This document shows positions 9,064 through 22,583 of a DNA stretch of 64,000 nt, piece by piece. The position numbers were made by a program, and so were the translations under genes. This stretch comes from Usitatibacter rugosus. GTDB lineage: Bacteria > Pseudomonadota > Gammaproteobacteria > Burkholderiales > Usitatibacteraceae. The DNA is taken from contig NZ_CP053069.1 of NCBI RefSeq assembly GCF_013003965.1, positions 1,519,419-1,583,418 on the forward strand, read 5' to 3'. Below the pieces are notes generated by a model. That model was not told the origin of the DNA and ran no database searches. It saw nothing but the letters and a program-made list of their open reading frames with translations. Each line of letters starts with the position of its first letter. The stretch's first letter is position 1.

Positions 9064-9683
9064 CTTCGGCGCAACTCTTTCGAAGGCTCGCGCGGGAGTG
9101 AGAGCGCGATCCACAGCCGCTTCATGAAGCGCCACAGCTTCGGCAGCACCCACGCGGCGAATCCGAGGAACAACACCAGCATCACCAGGAACACCCACGG
9201 GTAGGCGAAGGCGAGCCAGATGCCGCCCAGCACCATCGCTTCCTCGGTGAAGGACGCGGTCCAGTTGCTGACGGGCTCCGGCGACGTGTTGATGACCGCT
9301 CGGCTTCCCGCCTTCATGAAGTGCGTTCCAGCTGTAATCGTGCCGCCGAGCAAGCCCGCGGCGACGGTGAGGGCATTCAGCGTGTCACCCGTGGCGCCCG
9401 CCGCGAGCAACGCGCCGGCGGGAATGCGAACAAAGGTGTGGATTCCGTCCCATGCGCTGTCCAGCCCCGGAAACTTGTCGGCGAGGAACTCGATCGCGAG
9501 CAGGAAGCCGGCGGTGCCGATCACATAAGGGTGTGAAAGGACCTTCAGGCCCTCAGGGAGCGTGACGTAGCCGAGGTACGCGGCGAGGCCGATCACGAAG
9601 ACCGCGAGGTACAGGCGCAGGCCACTCGCCCATGCGAGCAGGCTAGCCAAGGCCACCGTCTGGAGCACTTGCAGTTCGCTCAT
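9060..9683 (-). CDS. DUF4126-family inner membrane protein
   Basis: About 207 residues with several hydrophobic segments (for example [22 protein letters not shown] and [14 protein letters not shown]). It has the family-like pattern of a Gly-rich central membrane stretch ([26 protein letters not shown]). I used the ATG at 9683 (MSELQVLQ), since an upstream GTG would add an unlikely charged leader. The function of the family is unknown. It is transcribed towards recR and away from the rRNA operon. Confidence 0.8.
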   Translation of the reverse strand: MSELQVLQTVALASLLAWASGLRLYLAVFVIGLAAYLGYVTLPEGLKVLSHPYVIGTAGFLLAIEFLADKFPGLDSAWDGIHTFVRIPAGALLAAGATGDTLNALTVAAGLLGGTITAGTHFMKAGSRAVINTSPEPVSNWTASFTEEAMVLGGIWLAFAYPWVFLVMLVLFLGFAAWVLPKLWRFMKRLWIALSLPREPSKELRRS

Positions 9684-9753
9684 GCGATCACTATATAACG
9701 TCCTGACCGACAAAGATTTCCACCACTTCCCCTGTTCAAATCCGCGGTTTGGG

Positions 9754-9783
9754 TTGACGGGGGTGTCCCAAATTTGCGATAAT
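9754..9783 (+). promoter_or_regulatory. rRNA operon promoter (-35/-10)
   Basis: TTGACG at 9754-9759 and GATAAT at 9778-9783 are separated by 18 bases, with a TGC extension before the -10. It lies about 55 bases before tRNA-fMet and is the best promoter visible upstream of the rRNA genes. Confidence 0.7.
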
Positions 9784-9838
9784 CGTCCCTCTCGGCGCTA
9801 GTAAAACCTGCCGAGAAAGATTTTGGCAGGACACCTGG

Positions 9839-9916
<78 letters not shown>

Positions 9917-9952
9917 CTCCCTAGCGGCAAACGCTCGTCAAGGGAGAGTCGT

Positions 9953-9965
9953 CGCTCTTTAAAAA
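9953..9965 (+). promoter_or_regulatory. boxA-like antitermination site in 16S leader
   Basis: CGCTCTTTAAAAA matches the boxA consensus TGCTCTTTAACAA at 11 of 13 bases. It is expected to bind NusB/NusE for rRNA antitermination. Confidence 0.65.
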
Positions 9966-9972
9966 GTTACAG

Positions 9973-9993
9973 CCGATAGAGGTGGGTGTTGCG
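9973..9993 (+). other. 16S processing stem, 5' arm
   Basis: This leader segment (CCGATAGAGGTGGGTGTTGCG with a one-base bulge) is largely complementary to 11667-11688 downstream of 16S. Pairing would form the RNase III stem around 16S. Confidence 0.65.
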
Positions 9994-10111
9994 AGTGATC
10001 GCGTACCTGTTGTTTCTGGCCGTCAAAGGTTAGGGGCGATAGGAACTCATAGCGATACTTGTAGTGCACTCATCTTGGATCCAAGTGATTCGAGTGAGTT
10101 TTGATTGGATT

Positions 10112-11651
<1,540 letters not shown>

Positions 11652-11666
11652 GAGCGCGCGTTTGTT

Positions 11667-11688
11667 CGTAGCGCCCACCATCTATCGG
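11667..11688 (+). other. 16S processing stem, 3' arm
   Basis: Complementary to 9973-9993, with one bulge and a few wobbles. It lies 18 bases after mature 16S. Confidence 0.65.
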
Positions 11689-11716
11689 TTGTTCCTTTGG
11701 GGTTTGGCCTCGGTAC

Positions 11717-11793
11717 GGGTCTGTAGCTCAGTTGGTTAGAGCACCGTCTTGATAAGGCGGGGGTCGATGGTTCGAATCCATCCAGACCCACCA
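11717..11793 (+). tRNA. tRNA-Ile (GAT)
   Basis: A 77-nt cloverleaf: acceptor GGGTCTG pairs with CAGACCC, the anticodon loop is CTTGATAAG, the T-loop is GGTTCGAATCC, and CCA is encoded. It is in the usual 16S-23S spacer position. Confidence 0.97.
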
Positions 11794-11822
11794 ACGAAGC
11801 CGCTGGAATCGGAATCGTTACG

Positions 11823-11898
11823 GGGGCTGTAGCTCAGTTGGGAGAGCACCTGCTTTGCAAGCAGGGGGTCGTCGGTTCGATCCCGTCCAGCTCCACCA
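11823..11898 (+). tRNA. tRNA-Ala (TGC)
   Basis: A 76-nt cloverleaf: acceptor GGGGCTG pairs with CAGCTCC, the anticodon loop is CTTTGCAAG, the T-loop is GGTTCGATCC, and CCA is encoded. It follows tRNA-Ile in the spacer. Confidence 0.97.
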
Positions 11899-12316
11899 AT
11901 GCCTCGATGCTCCTGGGGCTTGAGGTTGTGTTCACGTAGAAGGTTGTTTTCGAGGAAACATCAACGAGTGTTTTTGAAGGGGCACTACGCGGATTGCGTG
12001 GGCTTTGGATGAATGCTCCTTGATGCTTCTTTATGAAGTGTCTATTCGGCTGCTCTTTAACAATTCGGATTTGAAGGTGGTGTGTTCGCGTGGCTCTTTT
12101 TGCGCGTGGACGCCTGGTGCGAGCGATCGCCCGGGATGTCCGCTACAGCGTGCGAAAGTTGGTAGAGCCGGGGCGCGAGCACATTAACTGGGTGATGTAT
12201 TGCATGTTCATCAAACGTGTTTGTTTTGATGGACGCACAAGCGCGCGAGAATTCCTATGATCGTGTGATGCCGTGAAGAACTTTACTTCGCGGTGCTTCT
12301 TAAAACGAGGCAGCAA
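11899..12316 (+). other. Spacer between tRNA-Ala and 23S
   Basis: About 420 bases without a gene. It carries the boxA at 12051-12063 and the start of the 23S processing stem at its end. The short frames inside it are not coding-like. I see nothing else I can name. Confidence 0.7.
12051..12063 (+). promoter_or_regulatory. boxA antitermination site before 23S
   Basis: TGCTCTTTAACAA is identical to the enterobacterial boxA consensus, about 260 bases before 23S. Confidence 0.85.
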
Positions 12317-12324
12317 GGTTATAG

Positions 12325-15223
<2,899 letters not shown>

Positions 15224-15362
15224 ATAACCTTGCAAACCTTGTGCAGATCACCATCGAGCACCATCCGATGGCACCGATCACGCAATGCATCACCCCCAGC
15301 ACCTTCAAATACCGAACATGAATCGTTGAGCCTCAATGCATCGACTCAACGACTCGACAGAA

Positions 15363-15478
15363 TTCCTGGCGACCATAGCGCGTTGGCCCCACCCCTTCCC
15401 ATCCCGAACAGGTCCGTGAAACGACGCCGCGCCGATGATATTGCGGATTGCCCGTGAGAAAGTAGGTCATCGCCAGGG
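15363..15478 (+). rRNA. rrf: 5S ribosomal RNA
   Basis: CCTGGCG at the 5' end pairs with CGCCAGG at the 3' end. Internal landmarks such as CCCATCCCGAACAG and GAAAGTAGGTCATCGCC fit 5S. Length is about 116 nt. Confidence 0.95.
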
Positions 15479-15487
15479 CCTTACCCA

Positions 15488-15525
15488 AAACGCCCAACTT
15501 CACACGAAGTTGGGCGTTTCCTTTT
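15488..15525 (+). terminator. Intrinsic terminator of the rRNA operon
   Basis: A 14-bp perfect stem (core CGCCCAACTTC / GAAGTTGGGCG) with loop ACAC is followed by TTTCCTTTT. It sits 10 bases after 5S. Confidence 0.93.
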
Positions 15526-15636
15526 GCGCCGCGCTGCGGCGCACCAATCGATCCATCGGACATTTGCAATTTGTACAAGCCCCCGGGGTGCTGCTAAGGT
15601 CGGCCGGCACACCACTCGGATAAGGGGAAGCGCGGC

Positions 15637-18429
15637 TTGTTGCGTCGTCTCGCAGGGGTCGTTTCGATGTCAGCCGCTTGCGCCTTCGCGCAGTCGCCCG
15701 GCGGGCCATCGCTCCTCAATCGGCTCCTGTCGCAGCAGTCTCAGCCGCCTGCCTCTCCCGCACCGGTGCCGGCCGCGTCCCCGCGTGGCAACTACGTCGT
15801 CGCCGAACCAACCTCGGGCTTGCCGCCCGGGAGGCTGATCCCGCTGCCGGTGATGGCGGAAGGGCAGGTCCGGGAGCTCGAAGAGGACCTGTCGACGCAC
15901 CTCGAGGTGACGCTCGGCTACGTCCGTTTGCCCGCTGCGCAGGTCGCGCAACTGCCCGCGTTCCCCCCGGCCGTCGTCCCCGCCCTCACGCTCGCCAAGG
16001 GGCCCGCGTCGAGGCGTGAGTTCGTGCGCATCGGCCACCTGTCCTCGCCGCGGAGGTTGCCGCAGCTCTGGATCCAGGGCTTCGTGTCCGAAGCCAGCGC
16101 CGCGCGGCCGAACCATGACATCGACGCGCCGGCCCTCGACAATGCCCTCAAGATGATCCTCGCCGAGCGAACGCGGATCTTCGCGCGGCTGCGCCTGGCG
16201 GACCTTGCGACGAAGACGCTGCCGCTGTCGTACGTGGATTCGGAAGCGGCGCTCTTCGCGCTGCGCGCCATGGGCTATGCGGTCGTCACGGACTCCGAGT
16301 CCCTCTCGCGCGATGATTCATACAAGGGCGACGACGTGGACGCCTTCGAGCTCGCTCGCCCCTCGCAGGCCGCGACAGCGCCGACGTCCGCGGGGGCGGA
16401 AGGAGGATCGCCCTTCGGAGGCGGCACGGCGAGCGCACTCTCCACGCTGCAGCCCGACCAGCAGAATCGCTTCCTGCCGCGCTTCCCGGCGATCCGGAAC
16501 CTGCCGACGACGATCGCGCTCGACCGCCTGCCGCTCGTGGTGAAGATCCCGTCGACCGACAAGACCAACATGGGCCTTGTCGGGGGCGAGCATGCTCCGG
16601 CCGGCCGCGACCAACTGGGCCTCACCATCATCCCGAACGCGGCCTCGCCGCTGTCCGAAACGGTGACGGGCGGATCCTCCGAGCTGCTGGTGATCTACCA
16701 CCCCCAGTACCCGGAGCAGCTGGCGAAAGTATCCCGGCTGATCAACGACACGATCGACCGGCCGGCGCGCCAGGTGTACGTCGAGGGCCTGGTGCTGGAG
16801 ATCAGCCAGGACGGCCTGAAGGAGCTCGGCGTCCAGTGGGACCTCAAGAGCGGCAGCAGCGTGCTTTCCCTGGGCTCGCTGATCCCGGTGCCGCCGGGCG
16901 GCAATGCCCTCAGTTACCTGTACGACCGCAACGCCAACGTGAGCCCGACGCAGCTCATCGCGCGCATCAACGCGCTCGTGCAGACGAACAAGGCGCAGGT
17001 GCTCTCGCGGCCGAGCATCATCACGCTCGACAACCGCCAGGCGACGATTCGCGTCGGCACCGACATTCCGGTGGCCACGTCGACGGACGCGTCCGGAACG
17101 GGCAGCGGTTCCAACCGCGTCGCGTTCTCCTTCCAGTACATCCCGACCGGCATCCTGCTCAACGTGCGGCCGCGCATCTCGGACGACCAGTCCGAGATCA
17201 GCATGCTGATCGATGCGACCGTCTCGGCCACGGTGCCCGGGCAGGACCTGCAGGTGCTCGATCCCGCCACGAAGATCGCGCTCGCATCGGCGCCCACCAT
17301 CTCGACGCGGCGAGTGCAGACCTATGCGCGCATCCTCGACAACCAGTCGTTGATCATCGGCGGGCTCCTATCGCGCAACCAGGTCACGAAGCGCAGCAAG
17401 ACGCCGTTGCTGGGCGACATCCCCTTCGTCGGCGCGTTCTTCAGCCACACCTCGACCGAGGACGACCGGCGCGAGGTGATCATCGTGCTCACGCCCTCCG
17501 TGGTCACGGAGAACATCCGCGAGACCAAGGCGCAGTACCCGAAGGATGACGACCGCTTCGACCAGGTCAATACGGAGCTCTTCAAGTCGCACTACCGGCT
17601 GCGGGCCGAGGACCTCATCGACAGCTCGGACTTCCGCTTCAACGCGCGCTTCCGGGCCTACCGGGACGCGGCCAACCGCGCCATCGAGCGCAAGCCCGAG
17701 CTCGCGACGCGCGCTCCGTTCCCGCAGTTCGCCGGCACGCGCGTGCCCGGCGAGTTCTTCTTCCTGTCGGGCACGGTCTACCGCATGCTCGACCGGATGG
17801 ACGCGGGCGACCCGATCCGCGTCGAGAACCTCAAGTTCTTCGAGCGCTCCCCCGGCGGCGACTTGCGTCCCGCGTCGGTGGCGCAGGCGCTCGCGCGCTA
17901 CGGCGACGGCACGGACCCGGCGAGCTTCTTCGCTCGCAACCCCGGCAAGGCGCTCGCGATGACCTTCCGGCTTTCGCGCACGTCGCTGGCACCCGGCGAC
18001 TCCTTCACCGAAACCATTCCCGAGATCCGTCTCGTGGATTGCGCGGACCGGGCCACCTGGCGGCAACAGCTCTGGGAATTGAGCAAGCCCGACGCGGCGG
18101 GCGTGGCGCGCTTCACCGTCCTCATCCAGGATCCCTCGGATCTGCGCCGGCTACAGCTCGCCTACGCGACGCAGAACACGATCCTCAACAACGGCGGCAC
18201 CGGCGCGATGGTCTTCGACCGCTGGCTGGTGGGCAGGATGGTTCACCTGCAGGAAGTGTCGCCGAGCTGGGAGCGCGTGATGAACGCGCAGATCGCGCAG
18301 TACTTCTTCCTCGGCGAGCACTACTACATGTACTTCATGCAGGAGCACGAGAAGGCGCTGGGGAATCTCGAGGTGGCGCTGCGCGCGCCCGAGATGCAGC
18401 CGCTGCTGGAAGGCGTGAAGCTGCCGTAA
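15637..18429 (+). CDS. Orphan secretin (GspD/PilQ superfamily) with a long C-terminal extension
   Basis: The 930-residue protein begins at TTG (site AAGGGGAAG upstream) with a signal peptide (LRRLAGVVSMSAACAFA-QS). A Pro/Ala linker and N-terminal region precede a secretin core at about residues 370-620, containing RQVYVEGLVLEI, VLSRPSIITLDNRQATI and the signature TPLLGDIPFVGAFF. Residues 620-930 have no similarity I recognise. They include a segment like RVPGEFFFLSGTVYRMLDRMD. Secretins form outer-membrane multimeric channels, but no type II, type III or pilus genes lie nearby. It directly follows the rRNA operon terminator and faces carbonic anhydrase with a 2-base gap. Confidence 0.85.
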   Translation: MLRRLAGVVSMSAACAFAQSPGGPSLLNRLLSQQSQPPASPAPVPAASPRGNYVVAEPTSGLPPGRLIPLPVMAEGQVRELEEDLSTHLEVTLGYVRLPAAQVAQLPAFPPAVVPALTLAKGPASRREFVRIGHLSSPRRLPQLWIQGFVSEASAARPNHDIDAPALDNALKMILAERTRIFARLRLADLATKTLPLSYVDSEAALFALRAMGYAVVTDSESLSRDDSYKGDDVDAFELARPSQAATAPTSAGAEGGSPFGGGTASALSTLQPDQQNRFLPRFPAIRNLPTTIALDRLPLVVKIPSTDKTNMGLVGGEHAPAGRDQLGLTIIPNAASPLSETVTGGSSELLVIYHPQYPEQLAKVSRLINDTIDRPARQVYVEGLVLEISQDGLKELGVQWDLKSGSSVLSLGSLIPVPPGGNALSYLYDRNANVSPTQLIARINALVQTNKAQVLSRPSIITLDNRQATIRVGTDIPVATSTDASGTGSGSNRVAFSFQYIPTGILLNVRPRISDDQSEISMLIDATVSATVPGQDLQVLDPATKIALASAPTISTRRVQTYARILDNQSLIIGGLLSRNQVTKRSKTPLLGDIPFVGAFFSHTSTEDDRREVIIVLTPSVVTENIRETKAQYPKDDDRFDQVNTELFKSHYRLRAEDLIDSSDFRFNARFRAYRDAANRAIERKPELATRAPFPQFAGTRVPGEFFFLSGTVYRMLDRMDAGDPIRVENLKFFERSPGGDLRPASVAQALARYGDGTDPASFFARNPGKALAMTFRLSRTSLAPGDSFTETIPEIRLVDCADRATWRQQLWELSKPDAAGVARFTVLIQDPSDLRRLQLAYATQNTILNNGGTGAMVFDRWLVGRMVHLQEVSPSWERVMNAQIAQYFFLGEHYYMYFMQEHEKALGNLEVALRAPEMQPLLEGVKLP

Positions 18430-18431
18430 GG

Positions 18432-19184
18432 CTACTTGCTCGCCTGTAGCGACCGTCCGTTCAGCGGTTGCGTGGGCCGTGCGTTCATCGGATAGAGCTT
18501 GCCGAACGCGGCGACCTGCGCGGAGGCGATCTTCACCGGGCTCTTCAGCACCAGCCAGCGAACGTCCTCGCTGCAGGGCGGCGTGGTGAGCGATCCTTCG
18601 AACGCGTAGTAGCCGCGGTTCGCCGGAAGCAGCTTCGCGACGTCGATGGTCACGCCCTCGACCGCGACCTCCTTCTCTTTCTCCTTCGGCAGGTTCTTCC
18701 AGATCGCGTCGATCACGTCGCTGTTGCCGCCCTTGTCGAGCAGCACGGCGACCACGGCGAGCTTGCCTTCCGCGTTCCTGTGAACGAGGTGCGCCACCAT
18801 CGCGTGCGGCTTGCCGTTCACCTTCTCCTCGCTCGGATGGTGGAAGTGGAACTGCAGGAGCTCGTACTTCGAGCCGCCGACGTCGATCGTGCTGCCCGGC
18901 GCGTAGTTCACCTGGATCGTGTGGCCGTTGTCGATCACCTTCAGCGCGGAAGGCTTGTAGTCGAACTGGATTGCGGGCAGGTCCGCGGCCTTCGCGCCGT
19001 GGATGTCGATCGGCGACTGGTGCTTGCCAAGCTTGCACGTCGAGAAGGCCGGATCGAGCGTGCCCCATTCCTTCGGACCGCCGTGGCCGGTGTAGCCCCA
19101 GTGGCCGCCTTCGGCCATCGCCGGAATCGCGGCGCAAAGCGCCACTGCGGCGGACGTGAGTGCCAGTGCCTGGACGATCTTCAT
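18432..19184 (-). CDS. Periplasmic alpha-carbonic anhydrase
   Basis: The 250-residue protein starts MKIVQALALTSAAVALCA with a Sec signal cleaved near AMA-EG. Zinc ligands are His 113, 115 and 132 in the family pattern (QFHFHHPSEE ... HLVH). Other conserved blocks are HQSPIDI and GSLTTPPCSE. It interconverts CO2 and bicarbonate in the periplasm. The ATG at 19184 has a good GGGAG site upstream; a longer open frame above it is not coding-like. The upstream gene on the same strand is the nucleotidyl cyclase, 115 bases away. Confidence 0.96.
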   Translation of the reverse strand: MKIVQALALTSAAVALCAAIPAMAEGGHWGYTGHGGPKEWGTLDPAFSTCKLGKHQSPIDIHGAKAADLPAIQFDYKPSALKVIDNGHTIQVNYAPGSTIDVGGSKYELLQFHFHHPSEEKVNGKPHAMVAHLVHRNAEGKLAVVAVLLDKGGNSDVIDAIWKNLPKEKEKEVAVEGVTIDVAKLLPANRGYYAFEGSLTTPPCSEDVRWLVLKSPVKIASAQVAAFGKLYPMNARPTQPLNGRSLQASK

Positions 19185-19299
19185 GGGTGCGCTCCCTGAG
19201 TTTATTTGAGTCTGCGGAGTCTGCGCCGCGCAGCGTCCGCGGCGCAAGCATCGCTTCAGCTTCGCGCCAGATCGAAGCCGGCCTCGCGCGAAGGCGTGA

Positions 19300-22200
19300 T
19301 CAATCCCAGGCGCGCAGCAGCTCGCTCGCGCGCTCGTATTCCCCGCACGCCGGATCGCCGCGGAACGAGCCGCGGGATTCGGCCAGCACCCGGGCCGCAC
19401 CCGTTGCGTCGCCTCGCGTGTGTTCGAGCTGGGCGAGGCGAATGGCCGCGCGCAGCTCGAGCAGCCCCGCGCCCTGGTCTCGCGCGCAAGTGATCGCCTC
19501 GCGGAAGCAATTCGCCGCGCCCTTCGCGTCCGCATCTCGGCCAAGCACGCCTTCGCCTTCGAGGCGGTGAAGCTCCGCGTCGAAGAAGTGTGCGTCCGTG
19601 CGGTCCGAGAAGACGAAGCCTTCCTCGCAAGCCTTCAACACACGGTCGTAGCGGCCGGCACGGAGGTTCGCGTCCGCGAGCAGGGTCGACAGATGGGCGC
19701 AGAAGAGGCCGGAACCGGTCTCCTGGTAGGAACGCAGTCCTTTCTCGATCATCTCGATGCCGCTCTCCGTCTCGCCTTGCGCGGCCATCGCCCAACCGAG
19801 CAGCCCCGTCTCCCACGCGACCCAATACGGAAACCCGCACCGCCGCGCGAGCTCGATCGTCTCGCGTGCGAGTTGCGCGGTCTTTGCCGCGTCTCCGAAG
19901 CTTTGGTAGAGCGCGGCCGACATCCCCGTGGCGTAGGCGAGGCCCAGGTCGAACGACAGCTCGCGCGCCAGCTCGATCGCGCGGGTGCTGTAGTCGACGG
20001 CCTGCCACGGGTTGCCGGCCAGGCCTTCCAGCCATGCGAGGTTCGCGAGCCCGATGACGCCCGGGTCCGACCCCACGGTGAGGATGTGGCGCGTGGACTG
20101 CGCCCGGTCGTAGGCCTCGAGCGATTCGCGCAGCGACGCGCGGCCCGATTCGATGTCGCCCATGCAGAAGCGGCACCAGCCGAGGCGGCGGTTCGCTTCG
20201 ATCAGCTGCAACGGGTTGGTGTCGCGCTCCGCCGTCTCGAGCAGCTCTTCCACCATCGAGCACGCCGTGCGAAGCGGCCCGCGCACGACGTAGAAGCTGT
20301 GCAGGCCGCGAAGCACCGGGAAGAGGTGGCGTGAATCGCCGAGCTGGCCGCAGAGCTCGCGCGCCCGCGCATAGGTCTGTTCCACTTCCGTCGCGGCCGA
20401 GCCCTTCAACGCGCTGAGTGCCGAGCCATAGGCGACCAGCAGCTGCACTTCCTCGAGCGATTTTTCGGAGGACGGCGGGCAGGCCGCGAGCTCGTCCAGG
20501 CCCTTGCGCAGATGCGCACTCGCTTCGACGTTCGCCGACCTCGAGAGAGCCCGTTCGCCGGCGCTGCGCCAGTACCCCGCCGCCTCCTGCGGGCGGCGCG
20601 CCTCCGTGAGGTGATGCGCGACGAGCTCGGGCTGTCCCTCGCAGATCCCCGGGAAGCCCTTCACCAATCCATCGGCGATCATCGCGTGGTAGTCGCGGCG
20701 CTGCGTGCGCAGGAGCGAGCGGTACGCCGTCTCCTGGATCATCGAATGCTTGAAGAGATACGTGGCGGCCGGCGGCGTGCCGAAGCGGAAGAGCAGCTCC
20801 GCGTCCACGAGCTGCGTGAGGCCCTGCTCGAGCTCCGCTTCCGGGAGATCGATGGTGGCCACGAGCAAGCCGTGGGAGAACTCGCGGCCCAGCACCGACG
20901 CGCGCTGCGCGACGCGCTTGGCGGCATTCATGCTGTCGAGCCTCGCCATGAGCGTGGCGTGCAGCGAGATCGGAATCTCCAGCTCGCCCTGTCCCGGTGC
21001 CGGTGCGGCAGCGTCGCGCAACGTCGGCGACTCCAGCACCGCGCGCGTGAGCTCCTCGATGAAGAGGGGCACGCCGTCCGTCCTCAGCGCCACCTGCTCG
21101 CGAAGCGCCGCCGAGAGCGGATCGCCGGCCGTCACGAGCGCGATCATCTCGTGCACGTGCGGTGCGGTGAGGCGATCGAGGCGCAGGTTGGCGACGAGCT
21201 TGTGTGCGCCCCACGGATGCTGGAACTGCGGCCGGAAGGCCGCGAGCAGCAGGATGCGGGCATCTCCGAGCTTGTCGAGGAGCGACGTCACGAGCTCGAG
21301 CGTCGAAGCATCGGCCCAGTGCAGGTCCTCGATCACGATGACGGTCGCGCGATCGGCAGCCAGGCGCATCAACCATTCGCTGAGGAACGCCATCGTGAGG
21401 TCGCGCTGCACGCGGCCCGTGACTTGCGGCGCGGGGTAGCGCGGCGAGTGCGGCAGCGACAGCAGCGCCGCCATCGCCGGCACGACCTCCGCGGGATCCA
21501 TGCCGATGGAGTCCACGATGTAGGCCAGCTGCTCGAGCGGATTCTCGTCCGACTTGTCGAGCCAGCGCGTGAGGAAATCGACGACCGGATGGAACGCGCT
21601 GTTGGTGAAGAACGGCGAGCACTGGAAGGACATCTTCAGGTGATCGCTGCCCGCGAGGTTGTCGGCGAACGCACGCACGAGGCGCGACTTGCCGATGCCC
21701 GGCTCGCCGCTGATGGCGACGGCCTGACCTTTGCCTTCCAGCGCGTCGTGCCAGCGCGCTTCCAGGAGCGCCAGCTCCTCGGTGCGGTTGGCGAGCGGCG
21801 TCACATGAGGAGTGGCTCCCAGCGAGCCCGGTGCAACCCGCGCCGCGGACAGCAGCTCGAAGATCCGCACGGGCCGCGACAGGCCGCGGATGGGCGTGTC
21901 GCCCACATCCCTGAAGTTGAAAGAGGCTGAGGCCAGCGCCTGGGTCACGCCGCTCACGAGAACCCCATCGGGCGGGGCAAGGCTCATGAGGCGCGCCGAG
22001 ACGTTCGGCGTCTCTCCCAGCACGCCCGCTTCCTCGCGAGCCGTGCCGCGGGCAAGATCGCCCACGACCACGAGTCCGGTGTGCACGCCAACCCGCACCT
22101 GGATGTGCGTGCCGCGTTCGGAGATGCGGCGCACGCGTTCGACGGTCTCCAGGGCCGCATGCAGTGCCCGCACCGGGTCGTCGTCGTGGGCTCGCGGGTA

Positions 22201-22512
22201 GCCGAAGTAGGCGACGATGCCATCGCCGACGTAGCGCGCCACGAAGCCTCCGAAGCTCGTCGTCGCGTTGGACACCACGTCCCGGTACGCGAGGATCACC
22301 TCGCCCAGCTCTTCGGGATCGAGGCGCTCCGAGAGGGCCGTGGAGCCCACGAGGTCGCAGAACATGACCGTGAGCGAGCGGCGCTCGGCCGCATGGGCCA
22401 TGCTCTTGTGGAAATCGAAGCCGCACTCGCCGCAGAAGCGGCGCGGGAGCCGCTCGAAGCTGCCGCAGCCCGGGCAACGGATACCGCCGCCGTTGGCAGG
22501 AATATCGGTCAT
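19300..22512 (-). CDS. Nucleotidyl cyclase / AAA (STAND) ATPase / TPR regulator
   Basis: About 1,070 residues. The N-terminus is a zinc ribbon (Cys 13, 16, 27, 30). A class III cyclase domain follows with metal Asp 53 (FCDLVGST) and Asp 97 (YVGDGIVAYFG). Next is a large ATPase with Walker A GEPGIGKS near 262-269 and Walker B VIVIEDLHWAD. The C-terminal half is an Ala/Leu-rich helical repeat region like TPRs. The family is thought to couple cAMP or cGMP synthesis to signal sensing. I chose the ATG at 22512 (MTDIPANGG); an upstream in-frame start would leave the divergent radical SAM gene almost no promoter. The input signal is unknown. Confidence 0.9.
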   Translation of the reverse strand: MTDIPANGGGIRCPGCGSFERLPRRFCGECGFDFHKSMAHAAERRSLTVMFCDLVGSTALSERLDPEELGEVILAYRDVVSNATTSFGGFVARYVGDGIVAYFGYPRAHDDDPVRALHAALETVERVRRISERGTHIQVRVGVHTGLVVVGDLARGTAREEAGVLGETPNVSARLMSLAPPDGVLVSGVTQALASASFNFRDVGDTPIRGLSRPVRIFELLSAARVAPGSLGATPHVTPLANRTEELALLEARWHDALEGKGQAVAISGEPGIGKSRLVRAFADNLAGSDHLKMSFQCSPFFTNSAFHPVVDFLTRWLDKSDENPLEQLAYIVDSIGMDPAEVVPAMAALLSLPHSPRYPAPQVTGRVQRDLTMAFLSEWLMRLAADRATVIVIEDLHWADASTLELVTSLLDKLGDARILLLAAFRPQFQHPWGAHKLVANLRLDRLTAPHVHEMIALVTAGDPLSAALREQVALRTDGVPLFIEELTRAVLESPTLRDAAAPAPGQGELEIPISLHATLMARLDSMNAAKRVAQRASVLGREFSHGLLVATIDLPEAELEQGLTQLVDAELLFRFGTPPAATYLFKHSMIQETAYRSLLRTQRRDYHAMIADGLVKGFPGICEGQPELVAHHLTEARRPQEAAGYWRSAGERALSRSANVEASAHLRKGLDELAACPPSSEKSLEEVQLLVAYGSALSALKGSAATEVEQTYARARELCGQLGDSRHLFPVLRGLHSFYVVRGPLRTACSMVEELLETAERDTNPLQLIEANRRLGWCRFCMGDIESGRASLRESLEAYDRAQSTRHILTVGSDPGVIGLANLAWLEGLAGNPWQAVDYSTRAIELARELSFDLGLAYATGMSAALYQSFGDAAKTAQLARETIELARRCGFPYWVAWETGLLGWAMAAQGETESGIEMIEKGLRSYQETGSGLFCAHLSTLLADANLRAGRYDRVLKACEEGFVFSDRTDAHFFDAELHRLEGEGVLGRDADAKGAANCFREAITCARDQGAGLLELRAAIRLAQLEHTRGDATGAARVLAESRGSFRGDPACGEYERASELLRAWD

Positions 22513-22583
22513 GACGGCTTGACGGCGCGGGCGTGCGTCCGCCACGCTTGCGTACCCCACCGGCGCAGGGAGGCGACCGGACG

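Noticed and set aside
15637-22512. A type II secretion system around the secretin
   Set aside because: Neighbours are rRNA, carbonic anhydrase and a cyclase; no gsp or pil genes are seen.
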